From Enterovibrio calviensis DSM 14347 (lineage in GTDB: Bacteria > Pseudomonadota > Gammaproteobacteria > Enterobacterales > Vibrionaceae), in contig NZ_KK211218.1 of the NCBI RefSeq assembly GCF_000621165.1, forward strand, positions 427,196-491,195: 64,000 nt of DNA, written 5' to 3'. The notes below the pieces were generated by a model. It had not been told where the DNA came from and did no database searches. It saw nothing but the letters and a program-made list of their open reading frames with translations. Position numbers and translations under genes: made by a program. Below are positions 17,901 through 25,447 of this stretch, one piece after another. Numbering within the stretch: the first letter of the stretch is position 1; each line of letters begins with the position of its first letter.

Positions 17901-19780
17901 GCTTCTGAAAGATCAAAGCCATTGCTTGCACTATGAAGCATCGAGAAATCGAGGATCCAGAACACATCACCGGTCGTCGTCGTTACCTTGTACGGTGATT
18001 CACCGATAACACGTAAGCCAAGGTTTTCTAGCATTGGCATTACATCAGACAAGTGAATCGCTTCGTCTTTTTGGAACAGTTTAAGACGGACAGCGCGAGA
18101 CGTTGCAGGTTCTTCCTGTGGTCGGTAGAACAGCATATCCAGCTTATTGTCTTCACCTAGGTTTTCCAATCGCTCGATATCAGCCACAGCCGAACCCGGC
18201 AACATGGCTTCTTTGTATGAACGAGGGAAAGCACCAAGGTAACGTTTTGCAATTGGCGTACCGCTATTCTCACCAAAATTTGCAATGACAGATTCTTGTA
18301 GACGATCATCCCAAGAAGACGCGGCTTCAGTCAGGTTCTGCTCCAATTTCTTCACATCAATATCAAAGTTGTTGTTATCAACACGCACAATGTAATGAGT
18401 TCTGGCTAACGGGCTTTCAGAGAAGAACGTATTGAATTCAACTTCCTGTTCCGAGCCAAAGTAGTTCTTCAAAATACGTTGAGCCGCGATACGGAACTCA
18501 GTGTTATAGCGTTCACGCGCTACATACACCATGCACGAAAAGAATCGTCCGAACGGGTCACGTCGTACAAATATTCGCAACATATCGCGATCTTGCACCT
18601 GCACGATGCCCATACCAATGTCGAGCATTTCTGCTTCAGACGCTTGGAACAGTTCATCACGAGGAAAGTTTTCTATGATGTTAGCGAGGGCTTTCCACGA
18701 ATGCGATCCTTGGTAGTAACCACTGATCTCAAGGATCCGCTGCACTTTATTTCGCAGCACGGGGATCGCATTGGTCGCTTGGTTATATGCAGCAGATGCA
18801 TAAAGACCGTGAAAACGGTGTTCACCGACCACATTGCCTTTCTTATCAAAACTCTTAAGGCCGATGTAATCCATATATGCCGGACGGTGAACGCGAGACT
18901 TGCTGCTGCCTTTATTAATGATCAGCAGTTCTTTGCGGAGCGCTGTTGCGCGTGCCGACTCTGGCATCGCAGACAGCTTAATGCCTGGTCGTTTAAGATC
19001 TAGCTTCTTCGCCAAACCCAAACCTTGTTCATCAGAGGCTTTAAGTTCGTGGTCACCTTCTATGGCATTCAGCTCATAATACTTGTAACCCATAAACGTG
19101 AAATTGTGAGAGCCAATCCATTGGAGAAACTCAACCGCTTCATCTTGACGTTCTTTGTCGACAGGCGGCTTATCTTTCTTAAGCGCTGCAATCAATTCCT
19201 GCATTTTGGCTTGCATCGGTTGCCAATCATTAACGATAAGCGCTACATCGTTGAGCGTTTCTGTTAATTCAGCTTCCAGTGCGGCCATTTCTTTCTTGCT
19301 GGTCATGCGGTCGATTTCTAGATGGAAGACGGTTTGACGAACCCCCTTCTCACCAGCAAGCTCGACAACATTTCCACCACTGTCTTTTAATACATGCAAC
19401 GGCCCATTGAGCATGAGGTGCGAAGCAATATCTAGACGATTCAAAGCCATGCGAACTGAATCGACCAAGAAAGGCGCATCCGGCGTAACAATTTCAACGA
19501 TCGTATGTGTTGACTGCCAGCCATTGCCACTCAGTGTAGGGTTGAATACCTTTACAAAGATCTTATCTTGTTCGAACGTATTTAGATGATGCCACAGGCT
19601 GATAACAGCGCCGTAGAGGTCGGATTCATTCCTTTCCTGTAAATCATCATCTGAGATGGGACCCAAAATCCTTTTTGCCAAAGTTTCTACGAGTGGTTGT
19701 TGTTTCTTGTCCAGTTTTTCACCAATGAGGTGATAAACTTTTTCAAGCAACACCGGCACAATAGGGTCACGCGCGGTCAT
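14963..19780 (-). CDS. gdhB: NAD-specific glutamate dehydrogenase, 180-kDa class
   Basis: A 1605-residue member of the large NAD-GDH family that deaminates glutamate to 2-oxoglutarate for catabolism. The N-terminal 700 residues carry ACT-like regulatory domains; the catalytic core lies at roughly 720-1200, where the GGKVARGGLRWSDR, FRTEVLGLVKAQQVKN and VPVGAKGGFV motifs match substrate and catalytic lysine regions. The dinucleotide-binding part includes IGEGGNLGMTQLGR. Members of this class in Pseudomonas, Streptomyces and Shewanella have the same length. It is flanked by a terminator and 155 bases of upstream DNA, so it is monocistronic. Symbol follows Pseudomonas and Shewanella usage. Confidence 0.95.
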   Translation of the reverse strand: MTARDPIVPVLLEKVYHLIGEKLDKKQQPLVETLAKRILGPISDDDLQERNESDLYGAVISLWHHLNTFEQDKIFVKVFNPTLSGNGWQSTHTIVEIVTPDAPFLVDSVRMALNRLDIASHLMLNGPLHVLKDSGGNVVELAGEKGVRQTVFHLEIDRMTSKKEMAALEAELTETLNDVALIVNDWQPMQAKMQELIAALKKDKPPVDKERQDEAVEFLQWIGSHNFTFMGYKYYELNAIEGDHELKASDEQGLGLAKKLDLKRPGIKLSAMPESARATALRKELLIINKGSSKSRVHRPAYMDYIGLKSFDKKGNVVGEHRFHGLYASAAYNQATNAIPVLRNKVQRILEISGYYQGSHSWKALANIIENFPRDELFQASEAEMLDIGMGIVQVQDRDMLRIFVRRDPFGRFFSCMVYVARERYNTEFRIAAQRILKNYFGSEQEVEFNTFFSESPLARTHYIVRVDNNNFDIDVKKLEQNLTEAASSWDDRLQESVIANFGENSGTPIAKRYLGAFPRSYKEAMLPGSAVADIERLENLGEDNKLDMLFYRPQEEPATSRAVRLKLFQKDEAIHLSDVMPMLENLGLRVIGESPYKVTTTTGDVFWILDFSMLHSASNGFDLSEARDRFQDAFASIWHGRLESDGFNRLVLNAGLTGREVTILRSYARYMRQVAFPFSQTYIEDTLASHADLAQYLVNLFNTRFKPSKNSEKEQAKIISQIEEELENVESLDDDRIIRRYMEMILATLRTNYFQKDKVTGEFKDYLSLKLQPSNIPEIPKPVPFFEIFVYSPDIEGVHLRGGKVARGGLRWSDRQEDFRTEVLGLVKAQQVKNTVIVPVGAKGGFVCKKQHSLSGRDEIFAEGQRCYRIFIRGLLDITDNIIEGELTPPVNVVRHDEDDPYLVVAADKGTATFSDLANSVSEEYNFWLGDAFASGGSNGYDHKAMGITAKGGWESVKRHFREIGIDCQETDFTCVAIGDMAGDVFGNGMLLSKHIRLQAAFNHLHIFIDPTPDSAKSWVERDRLFKLPRSSWEDYNTKLISKGGGIFSRKAKSIDLSPEIQKMLGVRKQSMAPNELIKQILKSKTDLLWNGGIGTYVKSESETHTEVGDRANDGLRLNGNELGAKIIGEGGNLGMTQLGRIEFAMNGGLVNTDFIDNVGGVDCSDNEVNIKILLNGLVAAGDLTYKQRNELLERMEDEVGDIVLDDAYCQSESISVTSNQKAALLKEQIRFIHYLEKDGKLDRQLEYLPDDETLAERQLHGTGLTRPEVAVLVAYGKMVLKEQLVVEQITQDPHFGKMLPAYFPKELQRNYREAMETHPLRGEIIATTLANQMSNVMGFNFVTRMQDETGASVGDIASAYAIANEVFEFDKTFEDIRALDNQLPAQIQYAVMYRCRRMLRRASRWILRNPMKGKGIEDQVAFYKPAVKNLTENLETYLVPAEIKEHEEQAEEYIVLGVPKAIADKVARLSSLFAGLDLAQVSEQMNKPFDVVARLYFVLGDTLSLHWFLKQITNQPVENHWQALARASFREDLDWQQRVLTAHILEDMKKGESAELGLESWMVEHAVSLGRWESIVAEFKVGSAHEFAKFSVALRELTLLNLN

Positions 19781-19935
19781 GGTTTACTCCATATATTTTT
19801 TATGTAATCGCTATGAGTATAGAAGTTAATTAGTCTTTGCGACGTATGGAGTAGTTTACGACTTAGTTAATAAATTCGTTACATCAAATAACGTTAATTG
19901 GATTCGAGTTTTTGGATATGTGATTGCCGTACGGT

Positions 19936-20163
19936 TTACGCTATTTGTTCAAGAGATTTAAAACGATTGGCGCCATCAATAATGAGACGAAAGTTCCCTT
20001 TTAAGCCTCTTTGAGTAAGGTATGGACGTAGTCGCGATGCAGGCAGTTGCAGTGTTAACCCTTTGTCTGTTCTCACGACAACGGTAGAAGCAGCGCCAGC
20101 ATAATGTTGCAGAAAGACATGGTATGAGATATCCAAAGTAAATAAATAGACATTCGCGTTCAT
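19936..20163 (-). CDS. DUF2835 family small protein
   Basis: A 75-residue protein with NANVYLFTLDISYHVFLQHYAGAASTVVV and RTDKGLTLQLPASRLRPYLTQRGLKGNFRL, the layout of the DUF2835 family found in Vibrio, Pseudomonas and relatives. It is a compact beta-rich protein without signal or membrane segments; function unknown. Its ATG at 20163 follows directly after the T-tract of the pepN terminator, and its AGGAG ribosome site lies within that hairpin, so translation probably depends on read-through or on an internal promoter. Confidence 0.88.
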   Translation of the reverse strand: MNANVYLFTLDISYHVFLQHYAGAASTVVVRTDKGLTLQLPASRLRPYLTQRGLKGNFRLIIDGANRFKSLEQIA

Positions 20164-20193
20164 AAAAAAAGCCGTCTCCTGTGTGACGGCTTT
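20164..20193 (-). terminator. pepN terminator whose loop holds the next gene's ribosome site
   Basis: On the minus strand the nine-base stem AAAGCCGTC/GACGGCTTT closes an ACACAGGA loop and runs into TTTTTTT, then ATG of the DUF2835 gene. The AGGAG Shine-Dalgarno is formed by the loop end and the first stem base. Confidence 0.85.
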
Positions 20194-20230
20194 AAATTAC
20201 TTATTCCTGCGATTTTATCAAGTGCAGTCT

Positions 20231-22840
20231 TTACACTTCGAGTGCTTTATTGATTTTCTCGTAGAGATCTTTAGCAAGGTTATCTAACGATGCCAGTCGT
20301 TCGAGTTGAGCACGCATCAATGACTGACGATCACGATCAAAGCGCTTAAATTTCAGCAAAGGATCTATAAGTCTTGACGCCACTTGAGGGTTAGATTCAT
20401 TTAGTTGAATCAAAATGTCAGACAAGAACTGATAACCAGCCCCGTCTTTTGCGTGGAAATGAACAGGGTTGTTGTTACAGAACGCCCCAATCAAAGAACG
20501 CGTGCGGTTTGGGTTCTTCAAGCTGAATGCAGGATGAGACATTTGCGCTTTCACATTGTCCAATGCCCCTTCCGATGGATTGCATCCTTGAAGCAGGAAC
20601 CATTTATCCATAACCAAACCATCATGCTGCCATTTGTCACTAAAAGCCGCCATGACTGCATCGCGACTTGTTAGTTCTGCATGAGTTGCTGCAGCAAGTG
20701 CAGATGCAGTGTCGGTCATGTTGTTTGCGTTTTCAAAATGAGCCGACACCAAACCATTGCCGTTCTCAGTAAGAGCCAAATATCCCAAACACACGTTACG
20801 AAGACTGCGTTTGCCAATCGCTTCATGCGTGATGCGATAAGTAGGCTGATTCAATGAATAGTAGATAGCACTCAGTTCATCAGCCAGTGCAGTTGAAAGA
20901 CTCAGTTTGATGGCATCACGTACTTGGTGAATCGCATCCACATCAACAACGTCGAACCAACCACCGATTTCATTTTCACTCGGCAGTGTCATGACTTCAG
21001 CGATAAGCGCTACATCAAGTTCCTCACTCAACAATACACCGCGGAATGCATCGACCACTTCTTCAGGGAAAATGACGCTTTCGCCGGCTTGAACACGAGC
21101 AACATTGGTCTTGATGTGTTTAGCCAACAGCATCTGCCCTGCATCCCAACGCGCAAACTCATTACGAGCATGCACCATTAAGAAGGCCAGCTCTTCATCT
21201 GAGTATTCATAGTTAAGTGTTACAGGCGCAGAAAACTCTCTAAGCATTGAGATAACGGGTTGCTCTTCCACATTATCAAACACAAAGGTTTGTTCTGCTT
21301 CTGTAACGCGAAGAACATTATCCACACTTGAACCGTTACGTTGTAACTCTATAACGTGTCCATCTGCCGCGTAGAATTCAACATCGAATGGAATAAGCAG
21401 TGGCTGCTTCTCTTTTTGATCCGCCGTGGCTGGAGTGTGTTGTTTCACAGTGAGAGACAGTGTTTTAGCGGTCGCGTCAAAATCACTGGTAACCGTTAAC
21501 TCGGGAGTGCCCGATTGGCTGTACCATAAACGGAATTGCGTCAAATCTGCGTCTGAAGCATCTTCCATCGCCTTAACGAAGTCTTCGCAAGTCGCTGCGG
21601 TACCATCATGACGTTCGAAATACAGTTTCATACCACGCTGGAAGTTTTCTTCGCCCAGTAAGGTGTGCATCATTCGGATGACTTCACTCCCCTTTTCATA
21701 CACAGTTAGCGTGTAGAAGTTATTCATTTCAATAACTTTTTCAGGACGAATTGGGTGAGCCATTGGGCTGCGATCTTCTGCAAACTGAGGACCACGAACA
21801 ATACGAACATTATTAATACGATTCACCGCACGAGAACCAAGATCAGAAGAAAACTCCTGATCACGGAAAACCGTCAACCCTTCTTTAAGGCTCAATTGGA
21901 ACCAATCACGACACGTGACACGGTTACCTGTCCAGTTGTGAAAGTACTCATGGCCAATAACGGCTTCAATACCCAGGTAATCTGTATCTGTTGCTGTATC
22001 TGAGTTAGCCAAAACATACTTGGAGTTAAAGACATTCAAGCCTTTGTTCTCCATGGCACCCATATTGAAGAAATCAACGGCGACGATCATGTAAATATCA
22101 AGATCGTATTCAAGATCAAAACGATCCTCATCCCACTTCATTGAATTCTTCAACGACGTCATCGCATGTTCAGCGCGATTCAAGTTGCCCTTGTCTACAA
22201 AAATATCTAGCGCGACATCTCGACCGCTTCGGGTTTTGAAGTTGTCGCTCAACAAATCGAAGTCACCCGCGACTAGCGCAAACAAGTAACTCGGTTTTGC
22301 ATACGGGTCTTCCCACTGAACCCAGTGGCGACCATCCCCCAATTCGCCAGCATCAACTTTATTACCGTTACTGAGTAGAAAAGGAAACGCCGCTTTATCC
22401 GCAGTGATTTTGGTCGTGAACTTAGCGAGAACATCAGGTCTATCGAGGTAATAAGTAATACGGCGGAAACCCTCGGCTTCACATTGCGTGCAGTACGCGC
22501 CATCGGACAGGTAAAGACCTTCTAACGATGTGTTAGCCGCGGCATCAATGTGGGTTTCAATTTCTAAGTCAAACTCACTTGGCAATTGCGATAGATGCAG
22601 ACCTTCAGCCGTTTCTTCATAATGCGCCCATGCCTGTCCATTGATTTCTACGCGTTGCAGTGACAGCGCATCGCCATCTAAAAACATAGAATCTGCGCCA
22701 GTAACCAACTGCGTGACTCGGCTTTTCGCGATAACACGAGTCGATGATGCTTGAAGATCAAAATCCAAGTCGATATGCGTGATCGTAAAGTCAGGAGCTT
22801 TGTAATCTTTACGGTACTTGGCCTGAGGTTGTTGCGTCAT
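20231..22840 (-). CDS. pepN: Aminopeptidase N (M1 family)
   Basis: A cytosolic zinc aminopeptidase of 869 residues (E. coli 870). The substrate motif GAMENKGLN and the zinc site HEYFHNWTGNRVTCRDWFQ with its downstream glutamate (LKEGLTVFRDQE) are intact near residues 260-320. The C-terminal helical DUF3458-type domain fills the second half. The gene is divergent from pncB, as in E. coli. A near-matS site with both arms altered lies inside (21335-21347). Confidence 0.97.
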   Translation of the reverse strand: MTQQPQAKYRKDYKAPDFTITHIDLDFDLQASSTRVIAKSRVTQLVTGADSMFLDGDALSLQRVEINGQAWAHYEETAEGLHLSQLPSEFDLEIETHIDAAANTSLEGLYLSDGAYCTQCEAEGFRRITYYLDRPDVLAKFTTKITADKAAFPFLLSNGNKVDAGELGDGRHWVQWEDPYAKPSYLFALVAGDFDLLSDNFKTRSGRDVALDIFVDKGNLNRAEHAMTSLKNSMKWDEDRFDLEYDLDIYMIVAVDFFNMGAMENKGLNVFNSKYVLANSDTATDTDYLGIEAVIGHEYFHNWTGNRVTCRDWFQLSLKEGLTVFRDQEFSSDLGSRAVNRINNVRIVRGPQFAEDRSPMAHPIRPEKVIEMNNFYTLTVYEKGSEVIRMMHTLLGEENFQRGMKLYFERHDGTAATCEDFVKAMEDASDADLTQFRLWYSQSGTPELTVTSDFDATAKTLSLTVKQHTPATADQKEKQPLLIPFDVEFYAADGHVIELQRNGSSVDNVLRVTEAEQTFVFDNVEEQPVISMLREFSAPVTLNYEYSDEELAFLMVHARNEFARWDAGQMLLAKHIKTNVARVQAGESVIFPEEVVDAFRGVLLSEELDVALIAEVMTLPSENEIGGWFDVVDVDAIHQVRDAIKLSLSTALADELSAIYYSLNQPTYRITHEAIGKRSLRNVCLGYLALTENGNGLVSAHFENANNMTDTASALAAATHAELTSRDAVMAAFSDKWQHDGLVMDKWFLLQGCNPSEGALDNVKAQMSHPAFSLKNPNRTRSLIGAFCNNNPVHFHAKDGAGYQFLSDILIQLNESNPQVASRLIDPLLKFKRFDRDRQSLMRAQLERLASLDNLAKDLYEKINKALEV
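21335..21347. promoter_or_regulatory. Doubly variant matS-like site
   Basis: GTTACGTTGTAAC fits GTKACRNYGTMAC; both arms differ from the consensus by one base each. It may be chance. Confidence 0.3.
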
Positions 22841-23149
22841 GTCAGATTCCTTTTATTGCATAACGAATATCAGCTCGGCAGTTAAATACGCCAAGCTTCT
22901 GTTAGATTTTCGGAGTAATCTTCTAAGATACTCACTAACACTGCCTATTGCTATAGCTTCACTGTGCACTGAATAACCAAACGCGCTAGCTTGATAATAA
23001 AAAACAGATCGAGATCTGATTATCAATAGGTTGACTACATAGCCCCGTTTGGCGTTAAATTTGCACCCTTAAATATAAACTGCCTGGACCAACTAGGCGA
23101 GAATTGCCGCGACCACGCGAACACCCAATTCAGAGGTACTTTTTCAGGC
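22841..23149. other. Divergent pepN/pncB promoter region
   Basis: No gene. Holds a palindrome at 22991-23026 and, directly after it, a plausible pncB promoter: TTGACT at 23031-23036 and TTAAAT at 23055-23060, with 18 bases between. Confidence 0.55.
22991..23026. promoter_or_regulatory. Palindromic putative operator upstream of pncB
   Basis: Arms TTGATAAT and ATTATCAA flank CAGATC-GA-GATCTG; one arm carries an extra A tract. It abuts the -35 box of the proposed pncB promoter. The regulator is not known; NAD-repressor involvement is a guess from the gene's function. Confidence 0.6.
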
Positions 23150-24316
23150 ATGCAAACGCCCATTATTTCGTCATTGCTAGACACGGATGCCTACAAGTTA
23201 AATATGCAGCAAGCTATTTATCATCACTACCCTGATGTGATCGCTTCTGCCGAATTTCATTGCCGCAGCAATGAAAGTCTTTCTGCATTAAAAGAGAGAA
23301 TTGAATCTGAAATTGAAGCCTTATCCGCTTTACACTTTACCTCTGATGAACTTGATTACCTTTCTATACTAGGCTTGTATCAATCTGATTATCTAGAATT
23401 TTTATCGTCCTTTACATTAAACAAGGACCAAGTAACCGTTTCGATTTCAGACAATCAGTTGGCAATACATATCGAAGGGAAATGGCTTGATATCATCCTT
23501 TGGGAAGTGCCACTTCTCGCAATAATCTGCGAGTTACGTTGTCACGAAAAATACCCAAATTCTGGGCCAGAAGACGCCGTTAATCTATTGAAGTCAAAAC
23601 TCGCTTCCCTGTCTGTGGCTGACACCAACAAGGGATTTCAGTTCGTTGATTTCGGAACCCGTCGTCGCTTTTCCAAAGCCGTTCATCACGCCATCGTTGA
23701 TCACCTCGTGCACCACTCTGCTCATTTTGGTGGCACATCAAACTTGCTGTTGGCTATGCAATATGGAATTCCCGCAGTAGGAACGCAAGCGCATGAATGG
23801 TTCCAAGCTCACCAGCAACTGACCGGTGACTTGGCGGATTCACAGCAATTGGCCCTGAATCGGTGGCTGCAAGAATATCCAAACACCCTAGGGATCGCGC
23901 TCACTGACTGCATTAACATGGATGCCTTCTTGAAGGATTTCACTCCTCATTTAAGTCATCAGTTTTCGGGACTTCGTCATGACAGCGGCGATCCGATTGC
24001 ATGGGGTGAAAAAGCCATTGCGCATTACGAGAGCTTAAGCATCAACCCGATGGAAAAAACGCTTATTTTTTCTGATGGACTTACGATTGATAAGGCTCTA
24101 AATATACACCAGCATTTTTGTGGACGAATCAACACGTCGTTTGGTATCGGTACTCAGTTAACCTGCCACCTACCCGACGTTGAAACGTTGAACATAGTTA
24201 TCAAACTGGTCTCGTGCAACGGAAAACCCGTGGCTAAAATTTCGGATGAACCCGGCAAATCAATCTGTCGTGACAACGAATATCTTGATGCACTGAGAAA
24301 GGCATTCAATATCTGA
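23150..24316 (+). CDS. pncB: Nicotinate phosphoribosyltransferase
   Basis: Makes nicotinate mononucleotide from nicotinate and PRPP in the NAD salvage pathway. The 388-residue protein has the family N-terminus [14 protein letters not shown], the FGTRRRFS segment, [21 protein letters not shown] and [15 protein letters not shown], where the histidine is the residue phosphorylated during the ATP-driven cycle. Length is close to E. coli PncB (400). Divergence from pepN is conserved. A palindrome and promoter-like boxes precede it and a terminator follows. Confidence 0.95.
   Translation: MQTPIISSLLDTDAYKLNMQQAIYHHYPDVIASAEFHCRSNESLSALKERIESEIEALSALHFTSDELDYLSILGLYQSDYLEFLSSFTLNKDQVTVSISDNQLAIHIEGKWLDIILWEVPLLAIICELRCHEKYPNSGPEDAVNLLKSKLASLSVADTNKGFQFVDFGTRRRFSKAVHHAIVDHLVHHSAHFGGTSNLLLAMQYGIPAVGTQAHEWFQAHQQLTGDLADSQQLALNRWLQEYPNTLGIALTDCINMDAFLKDFTPHLSHQFSGLRHDSGDPIAWGEKAIAHYESLSINPMEKTLIFSDGLTIDKALNIHQHFCGRINTSFGIGTQLTCHLPDVETLNIVIKLVSCNGKPVAKISDEPGKSICRDNEYLDALRKAFNI
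23533..23545. promoter_or_regulatory. matS-like site (one mismatch, reverse variant)
   Basis: GTTACGTTGTCAC inside pncB; its reverse complement is GTGACAACGTAAC, the same variant as at 2972. Confidence 0.5.
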
Positions 24317-24335
24317 TTATCTGACGACTTTCATC

Positions 24336-24367
24336 AAAAAGGGCGCTAACCATAGCGCCCTTTTTTA
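24336..24367 (+). terminator. Terminator of pncB
   Basis: Stem AGGGCGCT/AGCGCCCT with an AACCAT loop, followed by a T run. Confidence 0.9.
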
Positions 24368-24423
24368 TTTATCCTGTCGCTTGTTAAATTCCAAACAACT
24401 ATTTCCAAACAACTAAACCTAAA

Positions 24424-24451
24424 CAACCTGAAGATGCAGGATTCAGCGAGC
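24424..24451 (+). repeat. Dispersed repeat copy immediately 3' of the next minus-strand gene
   Basis: CAACCTGAAGATGCAGGATT continuing to AGCGAG; the copy ends two bases before the stop codon of the gene at 24453. Additional CCAAACAACT repeats lie just to the left (24391-24420). Confidence 0.8.
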
Positions 24452-24452
24452 T

Positions 24453-25118
24453 TTACTCCAATTGACGTCGAAGCACCGCTTCCATTCCAAATTGTGTATT
24501 GGTCAGTGTCAATGTGTTGGAATCCAGTTCAAACTGAGAGTCTTGTTGCCCGCCTCGGTAAATCAAAACCAGATGATCGTTTTCTAAGAAGTACACACCA
24601 CGGTGTGTAACCTGTTGCCCCTGCTTACCCGACACGCGAACAGAAAACAAAAAGTCTGGACGTAGCATCAGAGCAAGTCCATCAACACGCTCGTCTACAT
24701 CCTTGCCGCCAATCTCGTCGCTAAACCACGCTCCCGATAAATTGTGTGGCAAAATTTTTGTGAACTTAGCGCCTTTCAACATTAACTGGTTATGACTGAG
24801 TTTATATTCGTGATGTTGTGAATCACCGAAGTCGTCGTTCAGAACCAAGGTGTTTTCATCTAAATCGTAAAAGCCTTCAGCTTCCTCCACATTTCCATCG
24901 CTTTTGAGAAGCTTCACATCGAAACGATAATCCGACCCAAATGAAATGTTGATGGCTTTGTAGGAAGTTTCTTCGCCGGTGTTGTCTTGCTGCTGATCAG
25001 GACTGAACCAATACCAATCTCCGATCAGTAACGGAAAATCAAACTGGGTGAGGTCTTGCGCTTTCACTGGTATCGACACAGAGATAACGACAATAATTAG
25101 GCTTATCCACTTACTCAT
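24453..25118 (-). CDS. Secreted protein of unknown function with an internal duplication
   Basis: A 221-residue exported protein. ATG 25118 is chosen because AAGGGGAAG precedes it and it begins a clean signal peptide, MSKWISLIIVVISVSIPVKA; an in-frame upstream extension has no ribosome site. The mature part contains two similar halves: LIGDWYWFS...GFYDLDENTLVLND and LSGAWFSDE...GVYFLENDHLVLIY, each ending in a short beta-strand pattern (QLMLKGAKF, TLTLTNTQF). A beta-barrel-like fold is inferred; the protein family is not recognised. It lies between pncB and prc on the minus strand, and a dispersed repeat abuts its stop codon. It has no lipobox and is probably periplasmic. Confidence 0.7.
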   Translation of the reverse strand: MSKWISLIIVVISVSIPVKAQDLTQFDFPLLIGDWYWFSPDQQQDNTGEETSYKAINISFGSDYRFDVKLLKSDGNVEEAEGFYDLDENTLVLNDDFGDSQHHEYKLSHNQLMLKGAKFTKILPHNLSGAWFSDEIGGKDVDERVDGLALMLRPDFLFSVRVSGKQGQQVTHRGVYFLENDHLVLIYRGGQQDSQFELDSNTLTLTNTQFGMEAVLRRQLE

Positions 25119-25393
25119 CCGCTTCCCCTTAATTTGATTACGCATTAATAATTTTAGACGCATATCACTATAAGGGGCGGGTTTATTCTGAGTTTTGAGA
25201 ATGTATAAGCCAAACACTTTCAACAGACTTGTTCAGAAGGACTTTGTTGTCTGATAGACATAGACACAGTGTTGAACTTAAAACGTTGTCGCTATGCGTT
25301 GAAAATCCGCAACAAAACACAGAGCCAGAAAAACTCTCTACTTACGAGTCTGTATCTGAGGTTGTGTTGGTTTTTGCTGTGCTGTGTGGAACG

Positions 25394-25421
25394 ATAAAAA
25401 AAGCGGGCTAAACGCCCGCTT
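25394..25421 (-). terminator. Terminator of prc
   Basis: Stem AAGCGGGC/GCCCGCTT with a TAAAC loop; on the minus strand followed by six T residues. Confidence 0.88.
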
Positions 25422-25447
25422 CTATATATTGGTATCTGGTTGATAGA

